This document shows positions 7,709 to 15,969 of a DNA stretch of 64,000 nt, one piece after another (positions within the stretch are counted from its first letter, which is position 1; every line of letters starts with the position of its first letter). The translations under genes and the position numbers were made by a program. The DNA comes from Streptomyces sp. NBC_01298 (lineage in GTDB: Bacteria > Actinomycetota > Actinomycetes > Streptomycetales > Streptomycetaceae), in the NCBI RefSeq assembly GCF_035978755.1, contig NZ_CP108414.1, forward strand, positions 1,426,001 through 1,490,000, written 5' to 3'. The notes beneath the pieces are model-generated. The model saw only the letters and a list, made by a program, of their open reading frames with translations, did no database searches and was not told the origin of the DNA.

Positions 7709-8185
7709 ATGGAGATGGTGCGGCAGCTGGTGCCAGATAGCTTGTGGGAGCTCTTCCTTCGCGTGATGCCCGAAGCGCCGGTGCGTCCACAAGGCGGCGG
7801 ACGTCGCAGGGCTGACGACCGTGGAGTCTTGGCCGCGATCCTTTTCGTTGCCACGTCCGGCTGCACATGCCGGCAGCTCCCACCCAGGTTCGGCGCTTCC
7901 TGGCAGACCGCCCACCGCCGATTCACGCACTGGACCGAAGCCCGGGTTTGGGCCAAGCTCCACCGCATCATCCTCGACGAACTGGGCGCCACCGGGGAAC
8001 TGGACTGGTCGAGGTGTGCGATCGATTCAGTGAGCGGCCGCCACCGGTGGGTAGTCGAGCGGACTGTGTCCTGGCTTGCTGGCTGCCGCCGGCTCCACCG
8101 CCGCTACGAACGCAAGGCCGAACACTTCCTTGCCTTCGTCGGCATAGCCGCGACCCTCATCTGTCACCGCCGCCTCACCAACTGA
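7709..8185 (+). pseudogene. IS5-family transposase with internal deletion
   Basis: The frame starts at ATG 7709 (MEMVRQLVPDSLWELFLRVM) with the DUF4096-type N-terminal domain, including GCTCRQLPPRFGASWQTAHR. After WSRCAIDSVS it jumps directly to GRHRWVVERTVSWLAGCRRL, near the C-terminus of the DDE domain. Aligned with the complete transposase at 11002-11834 of this same window, about 100 residues of the DDE domain core are missing while the frame is kept. The enzyme must be inactive. It sits immediately upstream of another mobile element. Confidence 0.8.
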
Positions 8186-8220
8186 GACGTCGTCTTAGTC
8201 GAGAGACTCGGGGAACAGCA

Positions 8221-8235
8221 CTAAGCTTGACGTTT
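8221..8235. repeat. left target duplication plus inverted repeat of the 8226-10235 element
   Basis: CTAAG at 8221-8225 is the target duplication and CTTGACGTTT at 8226-8235 is the terminal inverted repeat. Both are matched at the right end (10226-10240). Confidence 0.75.
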
Positions 8236-8353
8236 TGGTCCGTCATCGAACAGGGCTCGGACTTGTTCGGGGTTTCCCCAGTTCACGGCGTGTCCACGGG
8301 GCTGGAGCCTGATCCTGCGAGAAGAGGTCGGCGCGGCGCGTGGAGCCTGGATC

Positions 8354-9816
8354 GTGGATCAACGAGGCGAGTTCACAGCGGTGACGGCGTTCCGCACTGA
8401 GCTGTACAGCTCCTTGCTTGCCCGGGGCGATGCGCTCTTCGAGCTGTGCGATGCGTTGTTGTGCACCGACGGCCCGGTCCGCACCCTTGTGGACCTGGCC
8501 CTCGCGCCCGAGCACAGGCGGGGGCATGGTGCTCTCTACGCCGGTCTGAACCAAGGCCGGATCGATGTCGCCCGGCTCCGCCGCGCCCTGGTCGGGGTGC
8601 CGCTGCCCCGGGCCGCCGACGGTCGCCTCGTGCTCGCGGTGGACGTCTCGCCGTGGCTGCGGCCGGACGCGGACACGTGCTCGGACCGATCCTTCTGTCA
8701 CACCTTCGGCCGGGGCCTGGGCAAGCACCAGATGGTGCCCGGATGGCCGTACTCGATCGTCGCCGCACTGGAATCCGGCCGCACATCATGGACTGCCCTG
8801 CTGGACGCGATCCGGCTGGAGCCTGGCGCAGACCTGGCGGCGGTCACCGCCAAGCAGGTCCGCGAGGTTGTCGAACGCCTCGTCGCGGCGGACCAGTGGC
8901 GCCAGGGTGATCCTGAGGTCCTGGTTGTCCTCGACGCAGCTACGACGCGCCTCGGATCGCCCACCTTCTGATGGACATGCCGGTCGAGGTGTTGGGTCGG
9001 CTCCGCTCGGACCGGGTGATGCGCAAGCCGGTTCCGGTGCCGTGGATCTGCCCGCCGCAGGGCGGGCGCCCGCCCAAGCACGGTGGCAAGTTCGTCTTCG
9101 GCCGCCCCGAGACCTGGGGCGAGGCGGCGGTAGTGACCGTGACCGACACAGAGCGGTACGGGACCGCGACCGCGCAGGCGTGGGACCGGCTCCACCCCCG
9201 GCTGACCCGCAGGGCTGCGTGGGGGGATCACGAGGGGTCCCTGCCGATCATCGAGGGCACCGTGATCCGGTTGACCGTGGCGAAGCTGCCCAGCGGCGGA
9301 GTCAACAAGCCAGTTTGGTTGTGGTGGTCGGGCACCGGCGCCGCCGCCGAGGACGTCGACCGGCCCTGGCAGGCCTTCCTGCGCAGGTTCGATGTTGAGC
9401 ACACGTTCCGCCTGCTCAAGCAGACCCTCGGCTGGACCCGGCCCATGCTCCGCGACTCTGCCGCAGCCGACCGATGGACCTGGCTCGTCCTGGCCGCGCA
9501 CGCCCAACTTCGACTCGCCCGCCCCCTCCCCGCTGATCTCCGCCGGCCGTGGGAACGACCGGCGGAACCGAACAGGCTGACACCGGCCCGAGTCCGCCGC
9601 GGGTTCAGGAACCTGCGCGCGAAGACGGGCACGCCAGCTCGTGCACCGAAACCCACCCGCCCCGGCCCCGGTCGGCCGCTCGGCTCGAAGAACCGGCGGC
9701 CCGCCGCCCGCTACGACGTTGGACACATCCTCGCCACCGGCGAGTCCTACACCCGACCCGCACACCACAAGAAGGGGACGAAGCCCCGGCGAACAACCGA
9801 TGATGGCCGTCAATAG
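8354..9816 (+). pseudogene. putative transposase (NF041680-like), one-base frameshift
   Basis: Two abutting frames make one transposase of about 487 residues. The first (from 8354, MDQRGEFTAVTAFRTELYSS) ends prematurely after VVLDAATTRLGSPTF. The second continues with MDMPVEVLGRLRSDRVMRKP. Restoring one G in GACGCAGCTACGAC near 8938-8940 gives VVLDAGYDAPRIAHLLMDMP, the expected continuous sequence. Family features are an LAVDVSPWLRPDADTC region (likely acidic catalytic residue), FLRRFDVEHTFRLLKQTLGW with the catalytic Glu, and a basic tail RPGPGRPLGSKNRRPA. The second part remains open to its normal end. It could be a real mutation or, less likely, programmed frameshifting, as no slippery run is present. 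Confidence 0.8.
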
Positions 9817-9864
9817 GCTGCTCGGGCTACAGCCCCAGCCGGATCGATCTACAGGGGGCCGACC

Positions 9865-10185
9865 ATGGAGAACTGGTCTAAGTGGGAGAACGACGAAAGC
9901 GCAGCTCGTTCTCGCTACACCCAGGACATACAGGCAGAACGCCGCGCTCTGCGCGAGTCCCTACGTTCAGACCTGCCCGCCGCCCACATGGGCTTGGGCG
10001 TGACCGTCATCGCCTTGATCGTCATCGCCAGTTTCTCTGGCCCTCGATGGACTTTGATCATCTCTGGCGCCTTCACGGCCTGGTTCCTTTTAGCACTGGC
10101 AGTGATTCACATCGGCAGCGGCCGTGGCCGGGATGCCCTCCGCCGGGCCTACATCGCCACGTTCGGCTGGGGCAACTGGATCTGA
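9865..10185 (+). CDS. small two-helix membrane protein carried inside the IS element
   Basis: 106 residues from ATG 9865. A hydrophilic, charged N-terminus (WSKWENDESAARSRYTQDIQ) precedes two hydrophobic segments, roughly residues 46-64 (MGLGVTVIALIVIASF region) and 70-88 (LIISGAFTAWFLLALAVIHI). The protein ends in a short basic tail. A purine-rich stretch precedes the start. I do not recognise the family. The gene lies between the transposase stop and the right inverted repeat of the element, in the position of a passenger gene. Confidence 0.6.
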   Translation: MENWSKWENDESAARSRYTQDIQAERRALRESLRSDLPAAHMGLGVTVIALIVIASFSGPRWTLIISGAFTAWFLLALAVIHIGSGRGRDALRRAYIATFGWGNWI

Positions 10186-10225
10186 ACGTCGTTCACGGTG
10201 AGCCCCTCCGCCGGAGCCAGACGAT

Positions 10226-10240
10226 AAACGTCAAGCTAAG
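10226..10240. repeat. right inverted repeat plus target duplication of the 8226-10235 element
   Basis: AAACGTCAAG (10226-10235) is the exact reverse complement of the left end, and CTAAG (10236-10240) is the direct repeat. The last base of this duplication is also the first base of the next element's left inverted repeat, so the two elements abut. Confidence 0.75.
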
Positions 10241-10379
10241 AGGATGTCTCACGTGGATAGGTTCCGAGCTCCTTCAGCAGGTCTGGGCGGTGACCATAGC
10301 TGACCACGGCTCTGCCAGTCGGTGCGGAGCGCGTACGGGATCTTGAGACCATGAGCAGCCCATGGCAGGCTCGTGCCCC

Positions 10380-10964
10380 ATGATCGATGAGTTCGCGAAA
10401 GACAACCTGCACAAGAGACTGCGGCGGGACCGTGAGGCGCTGCTCTGGAAGCTCGATGGCTTGTCCGAATACGACGCACGCCGGCCTCTGACAGCGACCG
10501 GGACCAACCTCCTCGGCCTGGTCAAACACGTGGCCACGGTCGAGGCCAGGTACTTCAGTGAGGTCTTCGACCGCCCTTCTCCGGAACCGCTGTGCCGGTG
10601 GCAGGACTCCGACGGCAGCGATCAATGGGCAGCCGAGAACGAGACACGCGATCAGATCGTCGCGTTCTACCGGCGCATGTGGGAGCACTCGGACGCGACA
10701 ATCAGCGAGCTTGCCCTCGATGCCCCCGGCCACGTGCCCTGGTGGTCGGAGCCTCATCCGAACACGAACCTGTTCGCCATCATGGTCCATGTCCTCGGCG
10801 AGACCATCCGGCATGCCGGGCACGCCGACATCCTGCGCGAGGGCGTCGACGGCCGGACCGGGATGCGCGCCGAAAACGAGCAGCCGATCGACGAGGAAGC
10901 CCGCGCAGCCTACTTCGCGAAGATCGAGCAGGCCGCCAGGCCGACCGCACCAACCAAGGCTTAG
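10380..10964 (+). CDS. DinB/DUF664 family protein, passenger in the IS5 element
   Basis: 194 residues from ATG 10380 (MIDEFAKDNLHKRLRRDREA); an ATG 18 bases upstream is also possible. The four-helix DinB fold is indicated by conserved histidines: NLLGLVKHVATVEARYFSEV near residue 45, and AIMVHVLGETIRHAGHADIL near residue 140. These supply the metal-binding triad of the superfamily. Such proteins include mycothiol- or bacillithiol-dependent transferases and many damage-inducible proteins of unknown role. It lies between the outer left inverted repeat and the transposase of an IS5-type element, so it is potentially mobile with it. Confidence 0.8.
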   Translation: MIDEFAKDNLHKRLRRDREALLWKLDGLSEYDARRPLTATGTNLLGLVKHVATVEARYFSEVFDRPSPEPLCRWQDSDGSDQWAAENETRDQIVAFYRRMWEHSDATISELALDAPGHVPWWSEPHPNTNLFAIMVHVLGETIRHAGHADILREGVDGRTGMRAENEQPIDEEARAAYFAKIEQAARPTAPTKA

Positions 10965-11001
10965 AAGGCTGTCCCGCGACGTGACGTGATGTTCGAGCGG
11001 C

Positions 11002-11834
11002 ATGATGCCGGTCGTGAGTGCTGCTGATCTGTCGAAACGCCTGGTTCCTGATGCACTCTGGGAGCTGGTTGCCCCGTTATTGCCGTCGTTCGCGGCTCGA
11101 CCGCAAGGTGGTGGGACCGCTCCGTGTGACGAACGGGCAGTGTTCACGGCAGTGGTGTACGTCCTGACCACCGGCTGTGCCTGGCGGCATCTGCCGCCGA
11201 CGTTCGGCACGTCCCCCGCCACCGCGCATCGCCGCTTCACGGTATGGACCGAGGCCGGCCTATGGCGTCGGCTCCACCGGGCGGTGCTGGACGAACTCGG
11301 GGCCCGGGGCAAGGTGGACTGGACCTCGGCGATCGTCGACGCGGCCTCTGTTCGCGCCAAAAAGGGGGATCACTGACCGGTCCGAACCCGGTCGATCGCG
11401 GCAAGAAGGGCAGCAAGTTGCACGTGCTGTCCGATGGCCAGGGCGTCCCACTCACCGTCGCCGTGTCAGTCGCGAACATGCACGACAGTCTCGCCCTCAA
11501 GCCGCTCATCCTCGGCATCCCCGCCATGCGGTCCCGCCGGGGGCCACGGCGACGCCGCCCCGTCAAACTCCGCGCGGACAAGGCGTACTTTTCCGCCGAG
11601 CACCTGGCCTGGCTGCGCGAGCGTGGGCTGGTCGCGCGCATCGCGCGGCCAGGCGTCGACTCCGGAAAACGCCTCGGGCGGCACCGCTGGAAGATCGAGC
11701 GGTCGATCGCTTGGCTCTTCGGCTACCGCCGCTTGACCGTCCGGTACGAACGAAAGGGCTCACACTTCCTCGCCTTCCTCGGCCTGGCTGCTGCCCTGAC
11801 CTGCTACAAGAAGCTCGCGAAACTTGCCACGTGA
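11002..11834 (+). CDS. IS5-family transposase produced by -1 frameshifting
   Basis: Frame A (11002-11376) starts at GTG/ATG codons around 11002 and has the N-terminal DUF4096-like domain (GCAWRHLPPTFGTSPATAHR). It ends at DAASVRAKKGDH. Frame B, shifted by -1, continues GGSLTGPNPVDRGKKGSKLH and carries the DDE nuclease core (KLRADKAYFSAEHLAWLRER with Asp, GRHRWKIERSIAWLFGYRRL with Glu) to the stop at 11834. The switch falls on A5G5 at 11359-11368, a typical slippery run for this family, where -1 slippage fuses the two. I read this as normal programmed frameshifting, so the enzyme is probably functional. Confidence 0.88.
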
Positions 11835-11843
11835 GACACCCTC
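11827..11843. repeat. right terminal inverted repeat of the IS5-family element
   Basis: CCACGTGAGACACCCTC pairs with 10240-10256 at 16 of 17 positions and is followed by TAA. It overlaps the last codons of the transposase. Confidence 0.75.
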
Positions 11844-11908
11844 TAAGAGATCAGGACCTGATCCCTGCGCACGTCGTGCGCGTGCGGCTAACCCCCGAAC
11901 CTGAACCG

Positions 11909-11936
11909 AACCCCCGGGATGCCGACCCCGGGGGTT
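11909..11936. terminator. strong hairpin after the IS5 element
   Basis: AACCCCCGGG (11909-11918) pairs with CCCGGGGGTT (11927-11936) around an 8-base loop, followed by TTCCTCTTGT. No gene ends directly before it on the + strand except the transposase 75 bases upstream. The rest of 11850-12070 shows no coding pattern. Confidence 0.55.
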
Positions 11937-12072
11937 CCTCTTGTCCCCAGACCTCGTACCCGCCGAGCTACACAGCCTAGCTATAGCGAGTTGAGAACTG
12001 CCCTCCCGGAACGCCGCAGGTCACCGCCTCCGCCGGCCTCGCCGCGCAACGCTCAACTCGAAACATGAAAAG

Positions 12073-12100
12073 GCCCCGACCTCTCGAAGGGAGTCGGGGC
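12073..12100. terminator. terminator-like hairpin
   Basis: GCCCCGAC (12073-12080) pairs with GTCGGGGC (12093-12100), with TTCGTC after it and AAAA before it. It could terminate transcription in either direction and separates the mobile patch from the Nudix region. Confidence 0.55.
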
Positions 12101-12121
12101 TTCGTCACGGACTCTGGGGCC

Positions 12122-12253
12122 ATGGAGAGACGCGCGGTCGAGTTCCTCCGCGAGGCCGGCCACCCCGACCCGGACGCCGTGAATCTCACCGACGAAGCAC
12201 TCTTCGAGTGGCGTGGGGGAGGGCCGGACACCTGTGCGGAGTCGCCACCGTGA
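12122..12253 (+). CDS. short hypothetical ORF
   Basis: 43 codons from ATG 12122 (MERRAVEFLREAGHPDPDAV, ending CAESPP). Codon usage is Streptomyces-like, but there is no good ribosome site and no recognised family. It may be a fragment of a larger lost gene at the edge of the accessory patch. Weakly supported. Confidence 0.3.
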   Translation: MERRAVEFLREAGHPDPDAVNLTDEALFEWRGGGPDTCAESPP

Positions 12254-12283
12254 CCAGCCCGGACAAAGATCGTTGGCAAGGGC

Positions 12284-12442
12284 GTGAACAACCTTACGAA
12301 GCGCGCCTTTACCGCCCTGCTCACCGCCGGGGCCCTGTGCCTGCCCGTCTACAGCGCTTCGGCGCAGCCCGTCGACGACGACGTGATTACCGCAAACCCG
12401 AACTGCGCGGAGGAAGGAAACCTGAGGACGGCTCGGACGTAA
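12284..12442 (+). CDS. small secreted hypothetical protein
   Basis: 52 residues from GTG 12284. The N-terminus (NNLTKRAFTALLTAGALCLP, then VYSASA before QPVDDDV) is a classical signal peptide with an AxA cleavage site near residue 29. The mature part is only about 23 residues and contains one cysteine. A weak AAGGG precedes the start. I do not recognise the family; it may be a truncated secreted protein, since a mature peptide this short is unusual. It stands alone between the hairpin region and the Nudix gene. Confidence 0.45.
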   Translation: MNNLTKRAFTALLTAGALCLPVYSASAQPVDDDVITANPNCAEEGNLRTART

Positions 12443-12501
12443 GGTCGCGGGCGGGCCGCACCGCACGCCGCCCCGGCACCCCGATCCACCGAAGGACGCC
12501 C

Positions 12502-13026
12502 ATGAGTACAGCACCCGGCGAACCCACCGCACGCGCCGTCCCCCGCCCCCACGCCGTCGTCGGAGTCGGCGTGGTCGTGGTCGGTCACGACGGCCGGGTG
12601 CTGCTCGGCCAGGCCCACGACGGGCGCTGGGAACTGCCCGGCGGCAAGGTCGACCCCGGGGAGGGCTTCGAACAGGCCGCCGCCCGCGAACTGGCCGAGG
12701 AGACCGCGCTGCGGGCCGCGCCCGAGGAGATCCGGATCGTGTCGGTCCTGCTCGCCGCCGACTCCGGCCGGACCCAGCTGACGGCCGCGGCCGTCACCTC
12801 GGCCGCCGAGGGCAACGCCACGGTCACCGAGCCCCACAAGATCGCCCGCTGGTCCTGGTTCGCCCCGGCCGACTTCCCGGCGGCCCTCTACGCCCCGTCC
12901 GCGGCGGTGCTTCGCGCCTGGCGGCCCGACCTGACGCCGCACCTCCCGCACGTACCGTCGTACGCCTATCCGACCACCACCGCCCCGGACCCCGAGAGCG
13001 GTCCGGGGCGCCACACTGACGGCTGA
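12502..13026 (+). CDS. Nudix hydrolase
   Basis: 174 residues from ATG 12502, with GAAGGA upstream. The Nudix box lies at residues 47-69 (GGKVDPGEGFEQAAARELAE followed by ETAL). The final glycine of the consensus (EExGU) is alanine here, a tolerated variation. GVGVVVVGHDGRVLLGQAHD is the first strand of the fold. The enzyme presumably hydrolyses a nucleoside diphosphate-X compound in the cytosol with Mg2+; the substrate cannot be told from sequence. A proline-rich tail of about 30 residues follows the domain. It converges with the GPP34 gene. Confidence 0.9.
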   Translation: MSTAPGEPTARAVPRPHAVVGVGVVVVGHDGRVLLGQAHDGRWELPGGKVDPGEGFEQAAARELAEETALRAAPEEIRIVSVLLAADSGRTQLTAAAVTSAAEGNATVTEPHKIARWSWFAPADFPAALYAPSAAVLRAWRPDLTPHLPHVPSYAYPTTTAPDPESGPGRHTDG

Positions 13027-13050
13027 TTCGCGCCCGCGCGGCAGCGGGTC

Positions 13051-13710
13051 TCAGGTCACGGTCACCACCGTCGCCGCGGTGACCGCGGCCATCGCCAGCT
13101 GCATGTCGCGGATCGCGGCGCGGATGCTCTCGGCCGCCCAGTGCCCCTCGGCTATCGCGGCCGTGCGTGCGGTGATCTCCTTGCGCGGGATCCCCGGGAA
13201 GGCCAGGCCGTGCAGGCCGGCCGCGTGGATCACCGCGACGAGGCTCGCGGTGCGCTCGTCCGGCTCCGCGCCCTTGGACACCGCGGCGGCGAGCCGCTCG
13301 CGCAGTTCGCGCTCGGCCGCCCCGTCGGCCTCCGGATAGCGGCGCACCGGGATCACTCCGAGGGCCTTGCGCCGCTCCTCCACGACCACCCCGCGCCCGA
13401 CCAGCCGCTCCACGACCGGGCCGACGGCCTTGGCCTGGTCCTTCGTCAGCCATGGGGACACCCGGCGCCTGGTCCGGCCGCGCATCCAGGCCCGTATCGA
13501 CTCGATCCGGCCGTCGAGCAGTTCCTCCCCGATGGGCGGCGCGTCCACCAGCTCCAGGTACTTGCCGGAGACCCGGACCCGCTCCGCGAGGACCAGTTCG
13601 AGCAGGAGCGCGCCCGCCACGGCCCAGTTGACCGACTGTCGCTGCTTGACCGACCCGGACTCGTCGTCCAGCGACAGCAGCATGATCTCTTCAGCCAGCG
13701 TGATCCGCAT
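13051..13710 (-). CDS. GPP34 (GOLPH3-like) family phosphoprotein
   Basis: 219 residues from ATG 13710 (MRITLAEEIMLLSLDDESGS). This opening, the WAVAGALLLELVLAERVRVS helix and the LGVIPVRRYPEADGAAERELR segment are hallmarks of the bacterial GPP34 family. The family is related to eukaryotic Golgi phosphoprotein 3, which binds phosphatidylinositol-4-phosphate. In Streptomyces many paralogues exist; their role is not settled, and membrane association is suspected. The gene is downstream of the drug exporter on the same strand with about 90 bases between, so the two could be co-transcribed. Confidence 0.9.
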   Translation of the reverse strand: MRITLAEEIMLLSLDDESGSVKQRQSVNWAVAGALLLELVLAERVRVSGKYLELVDAPPIGEELLDGRIESIRAWMRGRTRRRVSPWLTKDQAKAVGPVVERLVGRGVVVEERRKALGVIPVRRYPEADGAAERELRERLAAAVSKGAEPDERTASLVAVIHAAGLHGLAFPGIPRKEITARTAAIAEGHWAAESIRAAIRDMQLAMAAVTAATVVTVT

Positions 13711-13724
13711 CCCGGCACCCCCGC

Positions 13725-13751
13725 ACCCGTGGAACCCGTAGAACCCGTGGA
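13725..13751. repeat. 9-bp tandem repeat, three copies
   Basis: ACCCGTGGA, ACCCGTAGA and ACCCGTGGA follow one another just upstream of the GPP34 start, in the gap after the exporter gene. They may affect translation initiation spacing or may be neutral. Confidence 0.6.
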
Positions 13752-13801
13752 ACCCCTTTCACCACCAGACGTCCGGGCCCGCCGGGGAGTTCCCGTCCGC
13801 C

Positions 13802-15934
13802 CTACGGCCGCCCCGCCATCGCGCGCGGGGCGAAGTTCCCGTCCCCGAGGTCCTCCGCCAGCAGGCGCTTCGCGATCGCGTCCGCCGCGGCCCGCAGTTC
13901 CGCGCTGCGCGGTCGGCCCCGGTCCTTCTCCAACTGGTCGCCGAGCCACTGGGCCCACGCGGCCGAGATGACGCCCGCCTCCCGCTCCCCCGCCGGGGTC
14001 TGCGTGTAGAAACCGTTCTGCCGCGTCATGTAGCCCTCGTCCACCATCCGTTCGAAGACCGGCAGGAGGACCTCCGGGGGCAGGTGCCGGCGCGAGGCGA
14101 TGAGTCCGAGGCTCGCGTAGCCGACGGTGCGGGTCATCAGGTCCACCTGCATGACCGCCCACGCGCCCGCCATGTCCAGCCGGGTGTCGGAGGAGTTCAC
14201 GATCCCGCGCGCCGTCTCGGGCCCCATGGTGCGCACCAGCTTGCCGACCGCCAGTTCCAGCAGCTTCGCCGAGTCCCCGGAGGCCGTGGCGGGCGAGCCG
14301 AAGCCGTCGCCCATGTCCGTGGAACCGGCCCGGGCGCTGTCGCGCAGCTTGACCTGCTTGAGGAACAGCGCGACGACGAACCCGACCACCGCCACCGGCA
14401 CGGTCCACAGGAACACCGTGTGCAGGGTGTCCGCGTACGCGTTGATGACCGGCCCGGCCGCCGCCGGATCCAGTCCGTGCACGCCCTGCGGGCTCTGCGC
14501 GGCGACGGCGAGCTGCTGCGGGTCCTGTCCGGTGGCGCGGGCGGCCTCCGCCACTCCCTTCGTCAGCGCGGGCTTCAGGGTGTTGGCGTAGATCGTGCCG
14601 AAGACGGCGGTCCCGAAGGCGCTGCCGAGCGTACGGAAGAAGGTGACGCCCGAGGTCGCGGTGCCGAGGTCGGCGTAGTCCACGGTGTTCTGCACGGCGA
14701 TGGTCAGCACCTGCATGCACAGGCCGATGCCGGTGCCGAGGACGAACATGTAGAGGGATTCCAGCCAGGCGCCGGACTGCGGTCCCATCCGGGAGAGGAG
14801 GTAGAGGCCCAGGCCCATCACGGCGCTGCCGACGATCGGGAAGATCCGGTAGTGCCCGGTCTTGCTGGTGACGTTGCCGCTGAAGACCGACGCGATCAGC
14901 AGGCCGATGACCAGCGGCAGGGTCCGTACGCCCGAGACGGTGGCCGAGTCCCCGTCCACGTACTGCAGGTACGTCGGCAGGAAGGTCATCGCACCGAGCA
15001 TCGCGAAGCCGACGACGAAGCTGAGGACGGAGCAGACCGAGAAGACGGGGTTGCGGAACAGCCGCATCGGCAGCATCGGTTGTGCGGCGCGCATCTCCAC
15101 CAGGCAGAACAGCGCCAGCGCCAGGACACCGCCCGCGAAGAGCCCGACGATGAGCGGCGAGCTCCAGGCGTACTCGTTCCCGCCCAGGCTCGTGGCCAGG
15201 ATCAGCGCGCTCGCGCCGATGGCGACCATCGCGATGCCCAGGTAGTCGATGACCGGTTTGCCCGCGGCGCGCACGGAGGGGATCGTCTTCGCGGCCGCCA
15301 CCACGACGAGGATCGCGATCGGCACGTTGACGTAGAACGCCCAGCGCCAGGTCAGGTGGTCGGTGAAGAGTCCGCCGAGCAGCGGCCCGATCACCGTGGC
15401 GACGCCGAAGACGGCGCCGATCGCGCCCTGGTACTTTCCGCGTTCGCGCAGCGGGACCACATCGGCGATGAGGGCCATCGCGGTGACCATCAGCCCGCCG
15501 GCGCCGATGCCCTGGATGCCCCGCCACACGATGAGCAGGGTCATGTTGCTCGCGAGGCCGCACAGGAACGAGCCGGTGATGAAGACGATGGCGGAGACCT
15601 GGAAGACCAGTTTCCGGCCGAAGAGGTCGCCGAACTTGCCGACGAGCACGGTCGCGACCGTCTCGGTGAGCAGGTACGAGGTCACGACCCACGACATGTG
15701 GTCGCCGCCGCCGAGGTCCGCCACGATCGTGGGCAGCGCCGTGCCCACGATCGTCTGGTCCAGGGCCGCGAGCAGCACGCCGAGCATGATCGTGCCGAAC
15801 ACGATGTTGCGCGAGCGCCGGTCGAGGACGGGCGGCTGCGCGGCGGCCATGGCGGGGGCCGCGCCTTCGGCTGTGGCTGCACCTTCGGCTGTGGTCACAC
15901 TCCGCACTCTCACAGCGCACCCGCCCGGCCGCAT
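13802..15934 (-). CDS. MFS drug:H+ antiporter, DHA2 type (14 helices), with C-terminal MarR-like extension
   Basis: About 700 residues. GVLLAALDQTIVGTALPTIV is the DHA2 motif D1 in helix 1, and LVGKFGDLFGRKLVFQ is motif A between helices 2 and 3. Fourteen hydrophobic segments extend to about residue 520, predicting export of hydrophobic drugs driven by protons. The last 170 residues are soluble. They include MTRTVGYASLGLIASRRHLP and MVDEGYMTRQNGFYTQTPAG, which resemble a winged-helix MarR-like domain. The start is uncertain: ATG 15934 has no ribosome site, whereas GTG 15898 has GGAG just upstream. Confidence 0.88.
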   Translation of the reverse strand: MRPGGCAVRVRSVTTAEGAATAEGAAPAMAAAQPPVLDRRSRNIVFGTIMLGVLLAALDQTIVGTALPTIVADLGGGDHMSWVVTSYLLTETVATVLVGKFGDLFGRKLVFQVSAIVFITGSFLCGLASNMTLLIVWRGIQGIGAGGLMVTAMALIADVVPLRERGKYQGAIGAVFGVATVIGPLLGGLFTDHLTWRWAFYVNVPIAILVVVAAAKTIPSVRAAGKPVIDYLGIAMVAIGASALILATSLGGNEYAWSSPLIVGLFAGGVLALALFCLVEMRAAQPMLPMRLFRNPVFSVCSVLSFVVGFAMLGAMTFLPTYLQYVDGDSATVSGVRTLPLVIGLLIASVFSGNVTSKTGHYRIFPIVGSAVMGLGLYLLSRMGPQSGAWLESLYMFVLGTGIGLCMQVLTIAVQNTVDYADLGTATSGVTFFRTLGSAFGTAVFGTIYANTLKPALTKGVAEAARATGQDPQQLAVAAQSPQGVHGLDPAAAGPVINAYADTLHTVFLWTVPVAVVGFVVALFLKQVKLRDSARAGSTDMGDGFGSPATASGDSAKLLELAVGKLVRTMGPETARGIVNSSDTRLDMAGAWAVMQVDLMTRTVGYASLGLIASRRHLPPEVLLPVFERMVDEGYMTRQNGFYTQTPAGEREAGVISAAWAQWLGDQLEKDRGRPRSAELRAAADAIAKRLLAEDLGDGNFAPRAMAGRP

Positions 15935-15969
15935 GCGGCGTTAGCCCATCCGCGCAGGGGAACGGCCCG

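Larger units (their letters stand above)
8226..10235 (+). mobile_element. putative-transposase IS element with CTAAG target duplication and passenger gene
   Basis: The limits come from the sequence. The left end CTTGACGTTT (8226-8235) and right end AAACGTCAAG (10226-10235) form a perfect 10-bp inverted repeat. Both ends are flanked by CTAAG (8221-8225 and 10236-10240), a 5-bp target-site duplication. The 2.0-kb element contains a frameshifted transposase gene (8354-9816) of the Streptomyces family that, from memory, NCBI calls NF041680, and a 106-codon membrane-protein gene (9865-10185). A direct repeat with perfect ends suggests fairly recent insertion, although the transposase now carries a frameshift. 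Confidence 0.75.
10240..11843 (+). mobile_element. IS5-family element carrying a DinB-like passenger gene
   Basis: The ends GAGGATGTCTCACGTGG (10240-10256) and CCACGTGAGACACCCTC (11827-11843) are inverted repeats matching at 16 of 17 positions. TAA flanks both sides (10237-10239 and 11844-11846), a TNA duplication as made by the IS1031-like branch of IS5. The transposase occupies only 11002-11834, so a normal element would be about 0.9 kb. The extra 0.73 kb on the left contains a complete DinB-family gene. A degenerate internal copy of the end (around 10964-10985, GAAGGCTGTCCCGCGACGTG) sits just upstream of the transposase and may be the original left end. Confidence 0.65.

Noticed and set aside
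10249..10361. A minus-strand reading of the DNA between the IS5 left end and the DinB gene
   Set aside because: Short frames exist, but none shows a start, a ribosome site or a recognisable family.
11002..11834. Frameshift in the second IS5 transposase read as a pseudogene
   Set aside because: The shift lies on an A5G5 slippery run and is of the -1 type usual for this family, with both halves intact.
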